Positions 18,289 through 28,225 of a stretch of 64,000 bases of DNA are shown in pieces. A model generated the notes under the pieces. It ran no database searches, was not told the origin of the DNA, and saw nothing but the letters and a program-made list of their open reading frames with translations. A program made the translations under genes and the position numbers. How positions within the stretch are numbered: position 1 is the stretch's first letter; every line of letters begins with the position of its first letter. The DNA is from Hyphomicrobiaceae bacterium (lineage in GTDB: Bacteria; Pseudomonadota; Alphaproteobacteria; Rhizobiales; Hyphomicrobiaceae), in assembly GCA_022842785.1 (NCBI GenBank), contig JALHOW010000003.1, forward strand, positions 682,001 to 746,000, in the 5' to 3' direction.

Positions 18289-19485
18289 ATGTCGCTCGAA
18301 CGCCGCATACTTCTATGGATGTGCGTGCTCGTCGCCGTGAACCAGTTCGGTTTCGGCGCCATGGTACCGTCGTTGCCGCTCTACGCTCAGTCCTTCGGCG
18401 TACCCGCATCCGCGATCGGCATGGCCATTGCCGTCTACGGGCTTGCGCGCTTCTTCTCGGCCCTCCCGGCTGGTCGGCTGTCGGATATTCTCGGACGAAG
18501 ACAGAGTCTCGCGATCGGTGGCCTGATCTCGGCTCTCGGAAACTTCTGGTGCGCCTGGGCGACCAGCTATCCCGAATTCATCGTCGCGCGTTTCGTTGCC
18601 GGCTTCGGCGCTGGCCTCGTCCTCACCACCGGTAACATCGTTCTCGCCGACATCAGCACGCCGCAAGTGCGCGGGCGCATGATCGCCATCTACCAGGGCA
18701 CGTTCATTTTCTCCGTCGGCATCGGCCCTTTTCCTGGCGGCCTGCTGGCCGAGCACTATGGCCTCGCCGCGCCGTTCATTTTTGCCGGAACCGGCGCCTT
18801 TCTCGCAACGACCGTCGCGTGGTTCGCGGTGAGTGAGACGCGCGACTTGGCACAAGCGTCAGCCGGAGTCGGCGGCGTGCCCGTATCGTTCTTCACGCAA
18901 ATCCACAACTTGACGCGCAATGTCGGCTACGTGCTCGTGAGCCTCATCTCGCTCATGAATGCGGTCGTTCGCACGGGCGGCCTCTTCGCGATCATCCCGA
19001 TCCTGGCAACGGCGCGTCTCGGCATTTCGGTCAGTGCCATTGGCTTCGGGCTGATGCTCGGCAGTGTCGCCGGGCTGTTCGCCGCCTACCCGTCGGGCTG
19101 GCTCGCGGACCGCTATGGTCGCAAGGCCGTCATTGTGCCGGTGACGGTCATCAGCGGCCTTTCCATGATCCTATTCTGCTTCGCGCCATCCTATCCGTGG
19201 TTTGTCGCGGCGTGCGTCGTGTGGGGCATCGCGATTGCGGCCGGCGGCGCCGCTCCCGCAGCCTATGCCGCCGACTCAGCGCCTCCCGGCATGAATGCCA
19301 CGGCCATGAGTACCTTCCGCATGACGGGTGACCTCGGCTACGTCATCGGGCCGATCGCTCTCGGCTTCATTGCTGATCTTTATGGGCCGGTTACAGCTCT
19401 CCTGTCCGGCGCATTGGGTCTCGTGCTCATCGGCGCAGCGTTCGGCGTTTTTGCCAACGAATCCCACCCACGCCGGAAGGCCTGA
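18289..19485 (+). CDS. MFS transporter (second of three)
   Basis: A 398-aa, 12-segment transporter. The loop 2-3 motif AGRLSDILGRRQSL and its C-half counterpart SGWLADRYGRKAVIVP are both clear, as in drug:H+ antiporter-type MFS proteins. The ATG at 18289 (MSLERRILLW) lies 17 bp after the YdhR-like gene. The frame is open for 172 codons before that, but in antisense of other genes. It is probably cotranscribed with both neighbours. The substrate is unknown. Confidence 0.9.
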   Translation: MSLERRILLWMCVLVAVNQFGFGAMVPSLPLYAQSFGVPASAIGMAIAVYGLARFFSALPAGRLSDILGRRQSLAIGGLISALGNFWCAWATSYPEFIVARFVAGFGAGLVLTTGNIVLADISTPQVRGRMIAIYQGTFIFSVGIGPFPGGLLAEHYGLAAPFIFAGTGAFLATTVAWFAVSETRDLAQASAGVGGVPVSFFTQIHNLTRNVGYVLVSLISLMNAVVRTGGLFAIIPILATARLGISVSAIGFGLMLGSVAGLFAAYPSGWLADRYGRKAVIVPVTVISGLSMILFCFAPSYPWFVAACVVWGIAIAAGGAAPAAYAADSAPPGMNATAMSTFRMTGDLGYVIGPIALGFIADLYGPVTALLSGALGLVLIGAAFGVFANESHPRRKA

Positions 19486-19489
19486 GATC

Positions 19490-20707
19490 ATGGCGACGAG
19501 CGCCGATACGTCGCCCCGCACGCGCTCTCTGATCTTCCTGCTGCTGGCGCAGGTCGCGGCCATGACTACATGGTTCGCAACCACGGCGTCGCTCGCCGCC
19601 ATGCGACAAGGTTGGACGCTGACGCCCTTCCAGGAAGGGCTCATGACCAGCAGCGTTCAGGCTGGTTTCGTCGGCGGCACGGTGACGAGTGCGCTTCTCA
19701 GCGCCGCCGACCGCTACGATCCGCGCAATCTCTTCACGATGTCTGCGATCATCGCGGGTACGGCCTGCCTGCTCGTCGTTCTCTTTGCGCCGACGGACAT
19801 TGCCGTGCCCGTGCTGCGCTTCGCGACCGGCTTCTGTCTCGCTGGCGTGTATCCCGTCGGCATGAAGATGGCCGCGACATGGGCCAAGGGCGATCTCGGT
19901 CTTCTCATTGGTCTGCTCGTCGGTGCGGTGACGCTCGGCTCGGCGATGCCGCATCTTTTCGTACCACTCGGCCTCGACTGGCGCGTGCCGTGTGTCATTG
20001 CGGGCATCTGCGCGCTCATGGGCGCGCTTCTCATTCGCCGCGTCGACCTTGGACCAAATCGGGCGCCGGCCCCGCCTTTCCGTCTCGCGAACGCGACCGA
20101 AGCCTTTCGCCGCCGCCCGCTCCGCCTCGCCAATCTCGGATACTTCGGCCACATGTGGGAGCTGTATGCCATGTGGGCCTGGATCGGCACATTTCTGGCG
20201 GCGAGCTTCACCCTGCGCTACGATGCCACGCCGCCGATCAGCGCCAGCATTGCGACCTTCCTGATCATCGCGAGCGGCGCCATCGGCTGCCTCGCGGGTG
20301 GCTGGGCCGCCGATCGCGTGGGGCGGACAGTCGTCACCATCGTCTCGCTCGCCGTCAGCGGCACCTGCGCACTGGTGATGGGTTTTGCCTTTGGCGGGCC
20401 GGCGTGGCTCATCCTGCTGATCGGCATCATCTGGGGCATCACGATCGTATCGGATTCGGCGCAGTTCTCCGCCTCGGTGACCGAACTCAGCGACCGCACG
20501 CTCGTCGGCACCATGCTCACCGTGCAGACGTGCATCGGCTTTCTGCTGACGCTCATCACGATCCACGTCATGCCCTACGTGGTGGCGGGGCTTGGCTGGA
20601 CCTATGCCTTCACGATCCTCGCCATCGGCCCCGCCATCGGCATCTGGGCCATGGCACGCCTGCGGGCTGATCCTGCTTCGGTGAACCTCGCCGGCGGCCG
20701 GCGCTGA
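19490..20707 (+). CDS. MFS transporter (third of three)
   Basis: A 405-aa transporter starting 4 bp after the previous MFS gene. Segments include RSLIFLLLAQVAAMTTWFATT at the start and FATGFCLAGVYPVGMKMAATW in segment 4. The C-half loop motif is GGWAADRVGRTVVT. It is only distantly similar to its neighbour, so this is not a recent duplication. The last base abuts the stop codon of the convergent selO gene with no intergenic sequence. Confidence 0.9.
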   Translation: MATSADTSPRTRSLIFLLLAQVAAMTTWFATTASLAAMRQGWTLTPFQEGLMTSSVQAGFVGGTVTSALLSAADRYDPRNLFTMSAIIAGTACLLVVLFAPTDIAVPVLRFATGFCLAGVYPVGMKMAATWAKGDLGLLIGLLVGAVTLGSAMPHLFVPLGLDWRVPCVIAGICALMGALLIRRVDLGPNRAPAPPFRLANATEAFRRRPLRLANLGYFGHMWELYAMWAWIGTFLAASFTLRYDATPPISASIATFLIIASGAIGCLAGGWAADRVGRTVVTIVSLAVSGTCALVMGFAFGGPAWLILLIGIIWGITIVSDSAQFSASVTELSDRTLVGTMLTVQTCIGFLLTLITIHVMPYVVAGLGWTYAFTILAIGPAIGIWAMARLRADPASVNLAGGRR

Positions 20708-22204
20708 TCACGTCCCGCAGAACGTCGCGCGCACGACCTGCTCTGGCCGTGGCGGCAGTGCGTACTCGGGCACATCCGGCTGATCGTCGAAGGGCCGCGC
20801 AAGCACAGAAAGCAGCTTCTCGAACGGCGCGAGATCGCCGCCCTCGACAGCCGCAGTCAATGCCTCCTCGACAAGGTGATTACGCGGGATGAAAGCGGGA
20901 TTGACGGCCTTCATCGCAGCGAGACGCGCCGTCGGATCACCACCCTCGAGCGCAAGCCGCGCGCGCCACGTGACGGCCCACGCATCGAACGCCGCCGCAT
21001 CGTCGAACAGCGCGCGCACTTTCGCATCCGCTGCGGGATCGCCCGCCGCTTCCGACAGGCCGCGGAAAGTGAGCGTGAAGTCGGCCTTGCCGGCAGCCAT
21101 GACATCCATGAACTGCTTCACGAGCAGCGGATCCTCATCGCGCGCCTCGAGGAGCCCGAGCTTGCGGCGGAAGCCCGCGACATAGGCCGCCTCGAACTTT
21201 TCGGGATAGGTGTCGATGATCTTCTGCGCGATGGCGATAGCCGTCTCGCTGTCATCCGCAATGAGCGTCAGCAGGGCTTCGGCGAGCCGCGTGATATTCC
21301 AACGACCGACGAGAGGCTGATTGCCATAGGCGTACCGGCCGTGCTCGTCGATGGAGCTGTAGACGGTGGCCGGATCGAACGTATCCATGAACGCGCACGG
21401 GCCGTAGTCGATTGTCTCGCCCGAGATCGCCATGTTGTCCGTGTTCATGACACCGTGGATGAAACCAACCAGCATCCAGCGCGCAATCAGCTCGGCCTGA
21501 TTGTCGAGCACGCGCGTCAGCAGGGCGGCCGCGGGATTCTCGCTGCCCGCGAGATCGGGATAGTGACGTTGAATGACATACTCTGTGAGCGCCTTCAGCC
21601 CCTCCACATCACTGCGCGCGGCGAAGTACTGGAAGGTCCCGACCCGAATGTGGCTCGCCGCGACGCGCGTCAGCACAGCGCCCGGCAGGGCCTTCTCGCG
21701 CATGACAGGCTCGCCCGTCGTCACGGCAGCGAGCGCCCGCGTCGTCGGAATACCGAACGCGTACATGGCCTCGCCGATAATGTACTCGCGCAAAACCGGC
21801 CCCAGCGCGGCACGCCCATCGCCACGCCGCGAGTATGGCGTCGGCCCTGAGCCCTTGAGCTGGACGTCGCGGCGATTGCCGGTGCGATCGATCACCTCAC
21901 CCAGCAGAATGGCGCGCCCGTCGCCGAGCTGGGGACTGAACCCGCCGAACTGGTGGCCCGCATAAGCCATGGCGATGGGCTCGGCGCCGCCCGGCACGCG
22001 ATTGCCGGCCAGGATCTCCACGCCCTCGGGCGAGGCCAGATAGGCCGGATCGAACCCGAGTTCCTGCGCCAGAGCTTCGTTGAGCTTCACCAGGCGTGGC
22101 GCCCTCACCTGCGTTGGCGCGAGCCGCGCATAAAAGCGTTCCGGCAGCCGGGCATAGCTGTTCTCGAAGGGCAGGAAGGTGGCAGCATCCGGTTGCGCGG
22201 TCAT
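20708..22204 (-). CDS. selO: Protein adenylyltransferase SelO (YdiU family)
   Basis: A 498-aa pseudokinase-fold enzyme that transfers AMP to protein Ser/Thr/Tyr residues. Family hallmarks are [85 protein letters not shown], and DYGPCAFMD (metal site). The C terminus ends FCGT, the usual bacterial form. The ATG at 22204 ([10 protein letters not shown]) is preferred over the start 11 codons upstream. It is divergent from uvrC over 120 bp. Confidence 0.95.
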   Translation of the reverse strand: MTAQPDAATFLPFENSYARLPERFYARLAPTQVRAPRLVKLNEALAQELGFDPAYLASPEGVEILAGNRVPGGAEPIAMAYAGHQFGGFSPQLGDGRAILLGEVIDRTGNRRDVQLKGSGPTPYSRRGDGRAALGPVLREYIIGEAMYAFGIPTTRALAAVTTGEPVMREKALPGAVLTRVAASHIRVGTFQYFAARSDVEGLKALTEYVIQRHYPDLAGSENPAAALLTRVLDNQAELIARWMLVGFIHGVMNTDNMAISGETIDYGPCAFMDTFDPATVYSSIDEHGRYAYGNQPLVGRWNITRLAEALLTLIADDSETAIAIAQKIIDTYPEKFEAAYVAGFRRKLGLLEARDEDPLLVKQFMDVMAAGKADFTLTFRGLSEAAGDPAADAKVRALFDDAAAFDAWAVTWRARLALEGGDPTARLAAMKAVNPAFIPRNHLVEEALTAAVEGGDLAPFEKLLSVLARPFDDQPDVPEYALPPRPEQVVRATFCGT

Positions 22205-22324
22205 GGTTCTTTCCGGTCCGGGTTGTAGGGGCGGCATTCATTCGGGCGCCGCGTTCACTTATACCCTATATCGGGTCAGAAGCGCGACTTGACCAGGGCG
22301 CGAGACCGGCCCAATTGTCCCGCC

Positions 22325-24331
22325 ATGAGCGCGCCGACCGACATCCAGCACAATGGGCAGCACGAGGGCCCGCCAGCGGAGCAGGCCCCGGTCCCCCGCG
22401 GCCCCGACGTGATCAATGCCTATCTCAAGACGCTGCCGGCCGCGCCCGGCGTCTACCGCATGATCGATCCGCAAGGCGATGTCATCTACGTCGGCAAGGC
22501 CCGCAGCCTCAAGGCGCGCGTCTCGAACTACACCCGTCTCGGCGGCCACACGAACCGCATTGCCCGCATGATCTCGGCGACGGCGAGCATGGAATTCGTC
22601 ACCACGCGCACGGAGAGCGAGGCGCTGCTGCTCGAGGCGAACCTCATCAAGCGCTTTCGCCCGCGCTTCAATGTTCTCCTGCGCGACGACAAGTCCTTTC
22701 CCTATATCCTGATCTCGCGCGACCACGGCGCACCGCAGATCATGAAGCATCGCGGTGCGCGCAAACGCAAAGGCGACTACTTCGGCCCATTCGCCTCGGC
22801 AGGCGCCGTCAATCGCGCGATCAACACGTTGCAGCGCGCCTTCCTCCTGCGTTCGTGTTCGGATTCCGTCTACGAAACACGCACGCGCCCGTGCCTGCTC
22901 CATCAGATCAAGCGCTGCTCCGCGCCGTGCACGGGCGAGATCAGTCTCGAGGACTACGGCCGGCTGGTCGACGAAGCCTGCCGCTTCCTGCGCGGCGGCA
23001 GCCAGGATGTGCGCGAGCAGTTGCGCGGACGCATGATGGCCGCTTCCGATGCACTCGAATTCGAGCAGGCCGCCGCGATCCGCAATCGCCTCTCGGCGCT
23101 GAGCCACGTCACGGCCGATCAAACCATAAACCCCGAGGGTATCGAGGAAGCCGACGTCTTCGGTGCCTATCAGGACGGCGGGCAGACCTGCGTGCAGGTG
23201 TTCTTCTTCCGCACGGGCCAGAACTGGGGCAATCGCGCGTACTTCCCGCGGGCCGACCGTTCCATCGATCTGGACGAAGTGCTCGATTCCTTCATCGCGC
23301 AGTTCTACGACGACAAGCCTGTGCCGCGCCTCATCCTGCTCTCGCACGACGTGCCGAGCCGCGAACTGCTGGCCGAAGCTCTCTCGCTGAAGGCCGAGCG
23401 CAAGGTCGAAATCCGCGTTCCCCAGCGCGGGGCAAAGACTGGTGTTGTCGAGCACGCGCTCGCCAACGCCAAGGAAGCGCTCGGTCGCCGTCTCGCCGAG
23501 GGTGCCTCGCAACGCCGGCTGCTCGAAGCGCTCGCCGATCGCTTCGCTCTCGCGCAAGTGCCACGCCGCATCGAGGTGTTCGACAACAGCCACGTATCGG
23601 GCACGAATGCCGTCGGTGGTATGATCGTCGTCGGCGCGGATGGCTTCGTCAAAGGGCAGTACCGCAAGTTCAATATCAAATCGGAGAACCTCACGCCTGG
23701 CGATGACTACGCCATGATGCGCGAGGTGCTGTCGCGGCGCTTCAAGCGCGTCGCCGCCGCTGCAGCGCCAACAGTCGACGAGAGTCCCGTCGATCTCGAC
23801 ACGATCCCCGAGACGCCCGCGGACGTGCTCCCGCAAGAGGAGCCCGATGACGTCGAGGATGCAGCATTTCCCGACAAGCCCGATCTCGTTCTCATCGATG
23901 GCGGACTCGGCCAGCTCAATGTCGCGCGCGAGGTCTTCGACGGCCTCGGCATTACGGACATCGCCCTCATGGGCATCGCCAAGGGACCGGACCGCGATGC
24001 CGGCCGCGAGCATTTCCACATTCCGGGACGCAATCATCCGATCATGCTGGAGACGCGCGATCCCGTTCTCTACTTCGTCCAGCGCTTGCGCGACGAAGCG
24101 CACCGTTTTGCCATCGGCGCCCACCGTGCGCGGCGCACCAAGGCCATCGGCGTCAATCCGCTCGACGAGATCGAGGGTATCGGCCCGACGCGCAAGCGCG
24201 CTCTGCTCCATCATTTCGGCTCGGCCAAGGCCGTGAGCCGTGCGAGTGTCTCCGATCTCACCGCGGTCAGTGGCATCTCGCAGGAGACGGCCCAGCGCAT
24301 CTACGATCATTTCCACGAGCGGGACCGGTAG
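22325..24331 (+). CDS. uvrC: Excinuclease ABC subunit C
   Basis: A 668-aa nucleotide-excision-repair endonuclease that makes both incisions with UvrAB. The GIY-YIG domain is [20 protein letters not shown]. The UvrBC motif is in [15 protein letters not shown], the RNase H-like C domain in [19 protein letters not shown] and [12 protein letters not shown], and tandem helix-hairpin-helix motifs are at the end ([18 protein letters not shown]). An acidic insert between the RNase H halves is common in alphaproteobacteria. A TTG 12 codons upstream is possible; the ATG at 22325 is chosen. The importer genes follow after 9 bp. Confidence 0.96.
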   Translation: MSAPTDIQHNGQHEGPPAEQAPVPRGPDVINAYLKTLPAAPGVYRMIDPQGDVIYVGKARSLKARVSNYTRLGGHTNRIARMISATASMEFVTTRTESEALLLEANLIKRFRPRFNVLLRDDKSFPYILISRDHGAPQIMKHRGARKRKGDYFGPFASAGAVNRAINTLQRAFLLRSCSDSVYETRTRPCLLHQIKRCSAPCTGEISLEDYGRLVDEACRFLRGGSQDVREQLRGRMMAASDALEFEQAAAIRNRLSALSHVTADQTINPEGIEEADVFGAYQDGGQTCVQVFFFRTGQNWGNRAYFPRADRSIDLDEVLDSFIAQFYDDKPVPRLILLSHDVPSRELLAEALSLKAERKVEIRVPQRGAKTGVVEHALANAKEALGRRLAEGASQRRLLEALADRFALAQVPRRIEVFDNSHVSGTNAVGGMIVVGADGFVKGQYRKFNIKSENLTPGDDYAMMREVLSRRFKRVAAAAAPTVDESPVDLDTIPETPADVLPQEEPDDVEDAAFPDKPDLVLIDGGLGQLNVAREVFDGLGITDIALMGIAKGPDRDAGREHFHIPGRNHPIMLETRDPVLYFVQRLRDEAHRFAIGAHRARRTKAIGVNPLDEIEGIGPTRKRALLHHFGSAKAVSRASVSDLTAVSGISQETAQRIYDHFHERDR

Positions 24332-24340
24332 GCGCATCAC

Positions 24341-25198
24341 ATGATACGAAGATGCGCCCTTGCCGTGTTGGCGCTCGCCCTCATGCCGACGAGCCTTGCC
24401 GCGCAAACGACCAAGCCTCAGCGCATTGTCTCGCTGAACCTCTGCACGGATCAGATCCTGATCGATCTCGTGCCGGCTTCGCGCATCCGTGCACTCAGCC
24501 ACGTTGCCGCCGATGCTTCCGTCTCTTCGATCGTCGATCGTGCCCGCAACATCAGGCGCGTGCGCGGTGAAGCGGAGGAAGTGCTCGCGCTCGACCCCGA
24601 TCTCGTCATCACGACGGAATTCTCGACGCCGACGACGGTGTCCATGCTCGAGCGCCTCGGCCGCCGCGTGGTCAAGATACCCTTCGCGAGCGACATTGCC
24701 GGCGTGCGCGATGTCGTGCGGCGCATGGCAGAAGCCGTCGGCGAGACAGGAACCGGCGAGGCGGTCATCGCCAAGCTCGACGCGCGCCTCGCGGCATTGA
24801 GCACGCCGCCATCGGGTGGTCCCGCCCCGACAGCCGTCATCTACCAGGTGAACAGCATTGCCTCGGCCAGTGGTACGCTGGAGGAGGAAGCCCTGCGCAT
24901 CGCGGGTTTCCGCAATCTCGCAACCGACCTGCACCTAGAACCCGGTGGCCGCGTCGCGCTCGAAGCCATCGTCGCAAACCCGCCCGACCTGCTCGTGCTT
25001 TCCGGTCCGAGCGATGAATATCGCACGGTCGTCGCGGACTCACTTGCACATCCTGCGCTCAAGAGTGTCATGCGCGATCGCGCCACCCTCGTCGTGCCTT
25101 GGCGGCATTGGCTTTGCGGTACGCCTGCCGTCGCCGATGCCATCGAGGCGCTTGCAGAAGCACGCCGCAGCCTCGGCCAGCGGAGGCCACCGGCATGA
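24341..25198 (+). CDS. BtuF/FecB-type ABC transporter substrate-binding protein
   Basis: A 285-aa periplasmic protein with a signal peptide (RRCALAVLALALMPTSLAAQ). Its helical-backbone metal-receptor fold is shown by RIVSLNLCTDQILIDLVP and LALDPDLVIT. The C-terminal PWRHWLCGTPAVADAI is typical of corrinoid-type receptors. Cobalamin or an iron chelate is the likely ligand; sequence alone does not decide. It overlaps the permease gene by 4 bp (ATGA) and starts 9 bp after uvrC. I see no cobalamin riboswitch in front. Confidence 0.85.
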   Translation: MIRRCALAVLALALMPTSLAAQTTKPQRIVSLNLCTDQILIDLVPASRIRALSHVAADASVSSIVDRARNIRRVRGEAEEVLALDPDLVITTEFSTPTTVSMLERLGRRVVKIPFASDIAGVRDVVRRMAEAVGETGTGEAVIAKLDARLAALSTPPSGGPAPTAVIYQVNSIASASGTLEEEALRIAGFRNLATDLHLEPGGRVALEAIVANPPDLLVLSGPSDEYRTVVADSLAHPALKSVMRDRATLVVPWRHWLCGTPAVADAIEALAEARRSLGQRRPPA

Positions 25199-26169
25199 AG
25201 ACCGATACCGAGGCATACGTCATTCCCGGCCTGGCAGCGCTCACGCTCGTGCTCGCCTTGGCCTCGCTCGTCATCGGTCCCACCGGCATCGGTCTTGGTG
25301 GCGGTGAACAGGCTTGGCTCATTCTCACCGAGATACGCCTGCCGCGCACACTGCTCGGATTGTTGGTCGGCGCGGCACTCGGCCTATCCGGGGCGGCACT
25401 GCAAGGTTACCTGCGCAATCCGCTGGCCGAGCCCGGCATCATAGGCATATCGGGCGGTGCCGCGCTCGGCGCCGTGCTCGCGATTCACACGGGGCTCGCC
25501 GCGAGCCTCGTAATTGGCTTGCCGCTTGGCGGTCTCATCGGCGCGGCAGGTGCCATGGCTACCGTGCTCTGGCTCGCAGGCGAACGTGGCGGACCGATCA
25601 CGCTCATTCTTGCCGGCGTCGCCGTCGCAAGCCTCACGACGGCGCTGATCGCACTCGTGCTCACGCTCTCGCAAAACCCATTCGCTGCCGTCGAGATCGT
25701 CTACTGGCTCATGGGCTCGCTCAGCGATCGCAGCATGACGCACGTCTGGCTCGCCGCGCCGCCGATCCTCGCCGGTCTTGCCGTGCTCGCCCGTCTCGGC
25801 CGCGATCTCGATGCACTCACTCTTGGTGAGGAAGTTGCCACCAACCTCGGCACATCGCTCTCACGATTGCGCCTTCTCGTCGTTGCGGGCACGGCGCTTG
25901 CGGTCGGCGCTGCGACCGCCGTCTCGGGCACCATCGGCTTCGTCGGGCTGATCGTGCCGCACATCCTGCGCCCCCTTGTCGGACACATGCCATCGCGCCT
26001 GCTGCCAGCAAGTGCTCTTGGCGGTGCCGCACTCGTACTCGCCGCCGATCTGGCGCTGCGCATTGCCTCGCCCGGTGGCGGCATTCGTCTTGGCGTGCTT
26101 ACCGCGCTCATCGGCACACCCTTCTTCGTCTGGCTCGTCGTCACGACACGGCGGGAGCTGGCACCATGA
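25195..26169 (+). CDS. FecCD/BtuC-type ABC transporter permease
   Basis: A 324-aa inner-membrane permease with about ten hydrophobic segments. Family stretches are RLPRTLLGLLVGAALGLSG, GYLRNPLAEPGIIGISGGA, and GTIGFVGLIVPHILRPLVG, the last being the coupling region that contacts the ATPase. The ATG at 25195 overlaps the receptor stop codon and has GGAGG upstream. The stop overlaps the ATPase start by 4 bp, giving a tightly coupled FCD operon. Confidence 0.93.
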   Translation: MKTDTEAYVIPGLAALTLVLALASLVIGPTGIGLGGGEQAWLILTEIRLPRTLLGLLVGAALGLSGAALQGYLRNPLAEPGIIGISGGAALGAVLAIHTGLAASLVIGLPLGGLIGAAGAMATVLWLAGERGGPITLILAGVAVASLTTALIALVLTLSQNPFAAVEIVYWLMGSLSDRSMTHVWLAAPPILAGLAVLARLGRDLDALTLGEEVATNLGTSLSRLRLLVVAGTALAVGAATAVSGTIGFVGLIVPHILRPLVGHMPSRLLPASALGGAALVLAADLALRIASPGGGIRLGVLTALIGTPFFVWLVVTTRRELAP

Positions 26170-26918
26170 GCATTCTCATCAAGGATGCCCGCCTCGCACT
26201 GGGCGCGCGCATCGTGCTGGACGGCGTGGACATCGAGGTTCCTCCAGGGCGCATCACCGCGGTTGTCGGTCCCAATGGCGCTGGCAAGTCAACGCTGCTG
26301 CGCGCCTGCGCCGGATTGCTGCCCGCTCAGCGCGGCACGATCACCCTTACCGGCCGCCCGCTCGACGCGCTTTCACGCGCGGAGCTCGCTCGCGCCATCG
26401 CCTATCTGCCGCAGGAGCGCGCGGTGCACTGGCCGCTTGCCGCGCGTGCCGTGGTGGCACTCGGCCGGCTTCCTCATGACGATGCGGATCCTGCAGCCAT
26501 CGACCGAGCCCTTGGCGCGATGGACATCGCGCCCCTCGCCGATCGTCCGGTCTCGCAACTCTCCGGTGGCGAGCGGGCTCGCGTGCTCGTTGCCCGCGCC
26601 CTCGCCCAAGAGGCACCGCTGCTCATCGCCGATGAGCCGACTGCCGGCCTAGATCCCGCGCACGCTCTCGCGCTGTTCGCACTCTTCGAGCGCCTCGCGA
26701 CCGAAGGCCGCACCGTGATTGTCGCACTTCACGATCTGAGCCTTGCCGCCCGGTTCGCGCATCACATTGTTCTATTGGCGAATGGACGCGCGGCAGCGAC
26801 CGGTCCGCCGGCGGACGTTCTGACGCCCCGCCACCTCGAGCCGGCATTCGGCGTCACAATGCTATGCACAAACGTCGCGGGCCTGCCGATTGTGGTACCC
26901 ATCTCCACTCTGCCATGA
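26166..26918 (+). CDS. ABC transporter ATP-binding protein (BtuD/FecE type)
   Basis: A 250-aa cytosolic ATPase. Walker A is GPNGAGKST, the Q-loop is in AYLPQERAV, the signature is QLSGGERARVLVARALAQ, Walker B is LLIADEPTAGLDP, and the switch His is in VALHDLSLAARF. It completes the importer with the two preceding genes. The FecE-type length has no extra domain. The patatin gene follows 30 bp later, so the operon may continue. Confidence 0.94.
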   Translation: MSILIKDARLALGARIVLDGVDIEVPPGRITAVVGPNGAGKSTLLRACAGLLPAQRGTITLTGRPLDALSRAELARAIAYLPQERAVHWPLAARAVVALGRLPHDDADPAAIDRALGAMDIAPLADRPVSQLSGGERARVLVARALAQEAPLLIADEPTAGLDPAHALALFALFERLATEGRTVIVALHDLSLAARFAHHIVLLANGRAAATGPPADVLTPRHLEPAFGVTMLCTNVAGLPIVVPISTLP

Positions 26919-26948
26919 TGCAGTGCAACAAGGAGGCGCGGAGGGTAC

Positions 26949-28079
26949 GTGCTCGGCATTGGCGGCAAGCGGCAACGCGCGATCAACCTCGCGCTCCAGG
27001 GTGGAGGCGTGCACGGCGCCTTCACCTGGGGCGTGCTCGATCGCCTGTTGGAGGACGGCGAGCCGCTGCGTTTTCCCTGGATCAGCGCCACGAGTGCCGG
27101 CGCGGTGAACGCCGCAGCCCTCGCGAGCGGCCTCGCGCATGGTGGGCCGGCGCAAGCACGCCTCACGCTGCGCGCGGTCTGGGAGGCCGTGCAGGAAGCA
27201 GCCGTACCCGATCTCATGCGTCTCAATCCCTTCCTGCGCGGATTTGGTCGGCCCTCCTCGTTTGCGCCTGTCGCAGCAATGCTCTCGCCCTATGACTTCA
27301 ATCCGCTCGGCTTCGATCCGCTGCGCCGTATTCTCACCGAGCACATCGACTTCGAACGGATCCGCGCGTTCCCGAACATCGAGCTGCTCATTGCGGCGAC
27401 CGATGTCGCGACCGGTGCCAAGCGCCTGTTCCGCCGCGCCGAGCTGACCGTCGAGGCCGTGCTGGCCTCAGCCTGCCTGCCGACTATCCATCATGCGGTC
27501 GAGATCGAAGGCCGCGCCTACTGGGATGGCGGCTTCTCGGCCAATCCGGACCTCGTCACGCTCGCCAGCGAAAGCCCGGCCGAGGATACGCTGCTGGTGC
27601 TCCTCAATGCATTCGACGAACCGGGCGTGCCGCGCTCGGCGCGCGAGATCGCCGGCACGGTGAGCCGCATCACCTTCAATCAGCCGCTCCGCCGTGATGT
27701 CGAACTCATCGAGGCCGCACGCGCCGCGGCCGATCTCGGCTGGTGGCGGCGCGCCCGCACGCCGGCACGGCGCCTCGCGCAACATCGCTTCCATCTCGTT
27801 GAAGCCGGCCACCACACGGCCATCCTGCCGGCCGACAGCAAGATCCAGCCCGACCGCACCACCATCTCGCGGCTTTTTCTCGCGGGATACACGGAGACCG
27901 GCAAGTGGCTCGAGCGACATGGTGCGGATATCGGCCGGCGCGGTACGGTCGACCTCGCCCAGCACCTTGGCAAGGTTTCGAGCCCGATCGCCCGGACGCG
28001 GGAAGCCGATGTGCCCGAAAGTGACGAAGCTCCCGACACCCCGAGCCCTCCCCGCTCGGCACCGGCTTCCGGCGCCTGA
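26949..28079 (+). CDS. Patatin-like phospholipase family protein
   Basis: A 376-aa predicted lipid acyl hydrolase. The oxyanion-hole motif is LQGGGVHGAF (17-26). The nucleophile is Ser49 in SATSAG, where Ala replaces the first Gly of GxSxG. The catalytic Asp is Asp193 in YWDGGFSANP. It starts at a GTG with GGAGGG just upstream. The C-terminal 80 residues are basic then acidic or Ser/Pro-rich and probably disordered. Many proteobacterial patatins have similar sizes; the lipid substrate is unknown. Confidence 0.9.
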   Translation: MLGIGGKRQRAINLALQGGGVHGAFTWGVLDRLLEDGEPLRFPWISATSAGAVNAAALASGLAHGGPAQARLTLRAVWEAVQEAAVPDLMRLNPFLRGFGRPSSFAPVAAMLSPYDFNPLGFDPLRRILTEHIDFERIRAFPNIELLIAATDVATGAKRLFRRAELTVEAVLASACLPTIHHAVEIEGRAYWDGGFSANPDLVTLASESPAEDTLLVLLNAFDEPGVPRSAREIAGTVSRITFNQPLRRDVELIEAARAAADLGWWRRARTPARRLAQHRFHLVEAGHHTAILPADSKIQPDRTTISRLFLAGYTETGKWLERHGADIGRRGTVDLAQHLGKVSSPIARTREADVPESDEAPDTPSPPRSAPASGA

Positions 28080-28225
28080 ACGGCAGGCCTCCGACGATTG
28101 ATCCATTCCAAGTGGACCGCGGGACGCTATAAATGTGTCCGAGCCGACGCCGGGCTGCGCCCAACGGTCGGCCAATAATCTACCCGTGCCCTGACGGCGC
28201 GGTCCAACTGGAGGGAACGTCGCAT

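Noticed and set aside
22259-24934. An 891-codon open frame on the minus strand opposite uvrC and the receptor gene
   Set aside because: It is an antisense shadow of GC-rich coding DNA; its translation shows no domain and uvrC on the other strand is certain.
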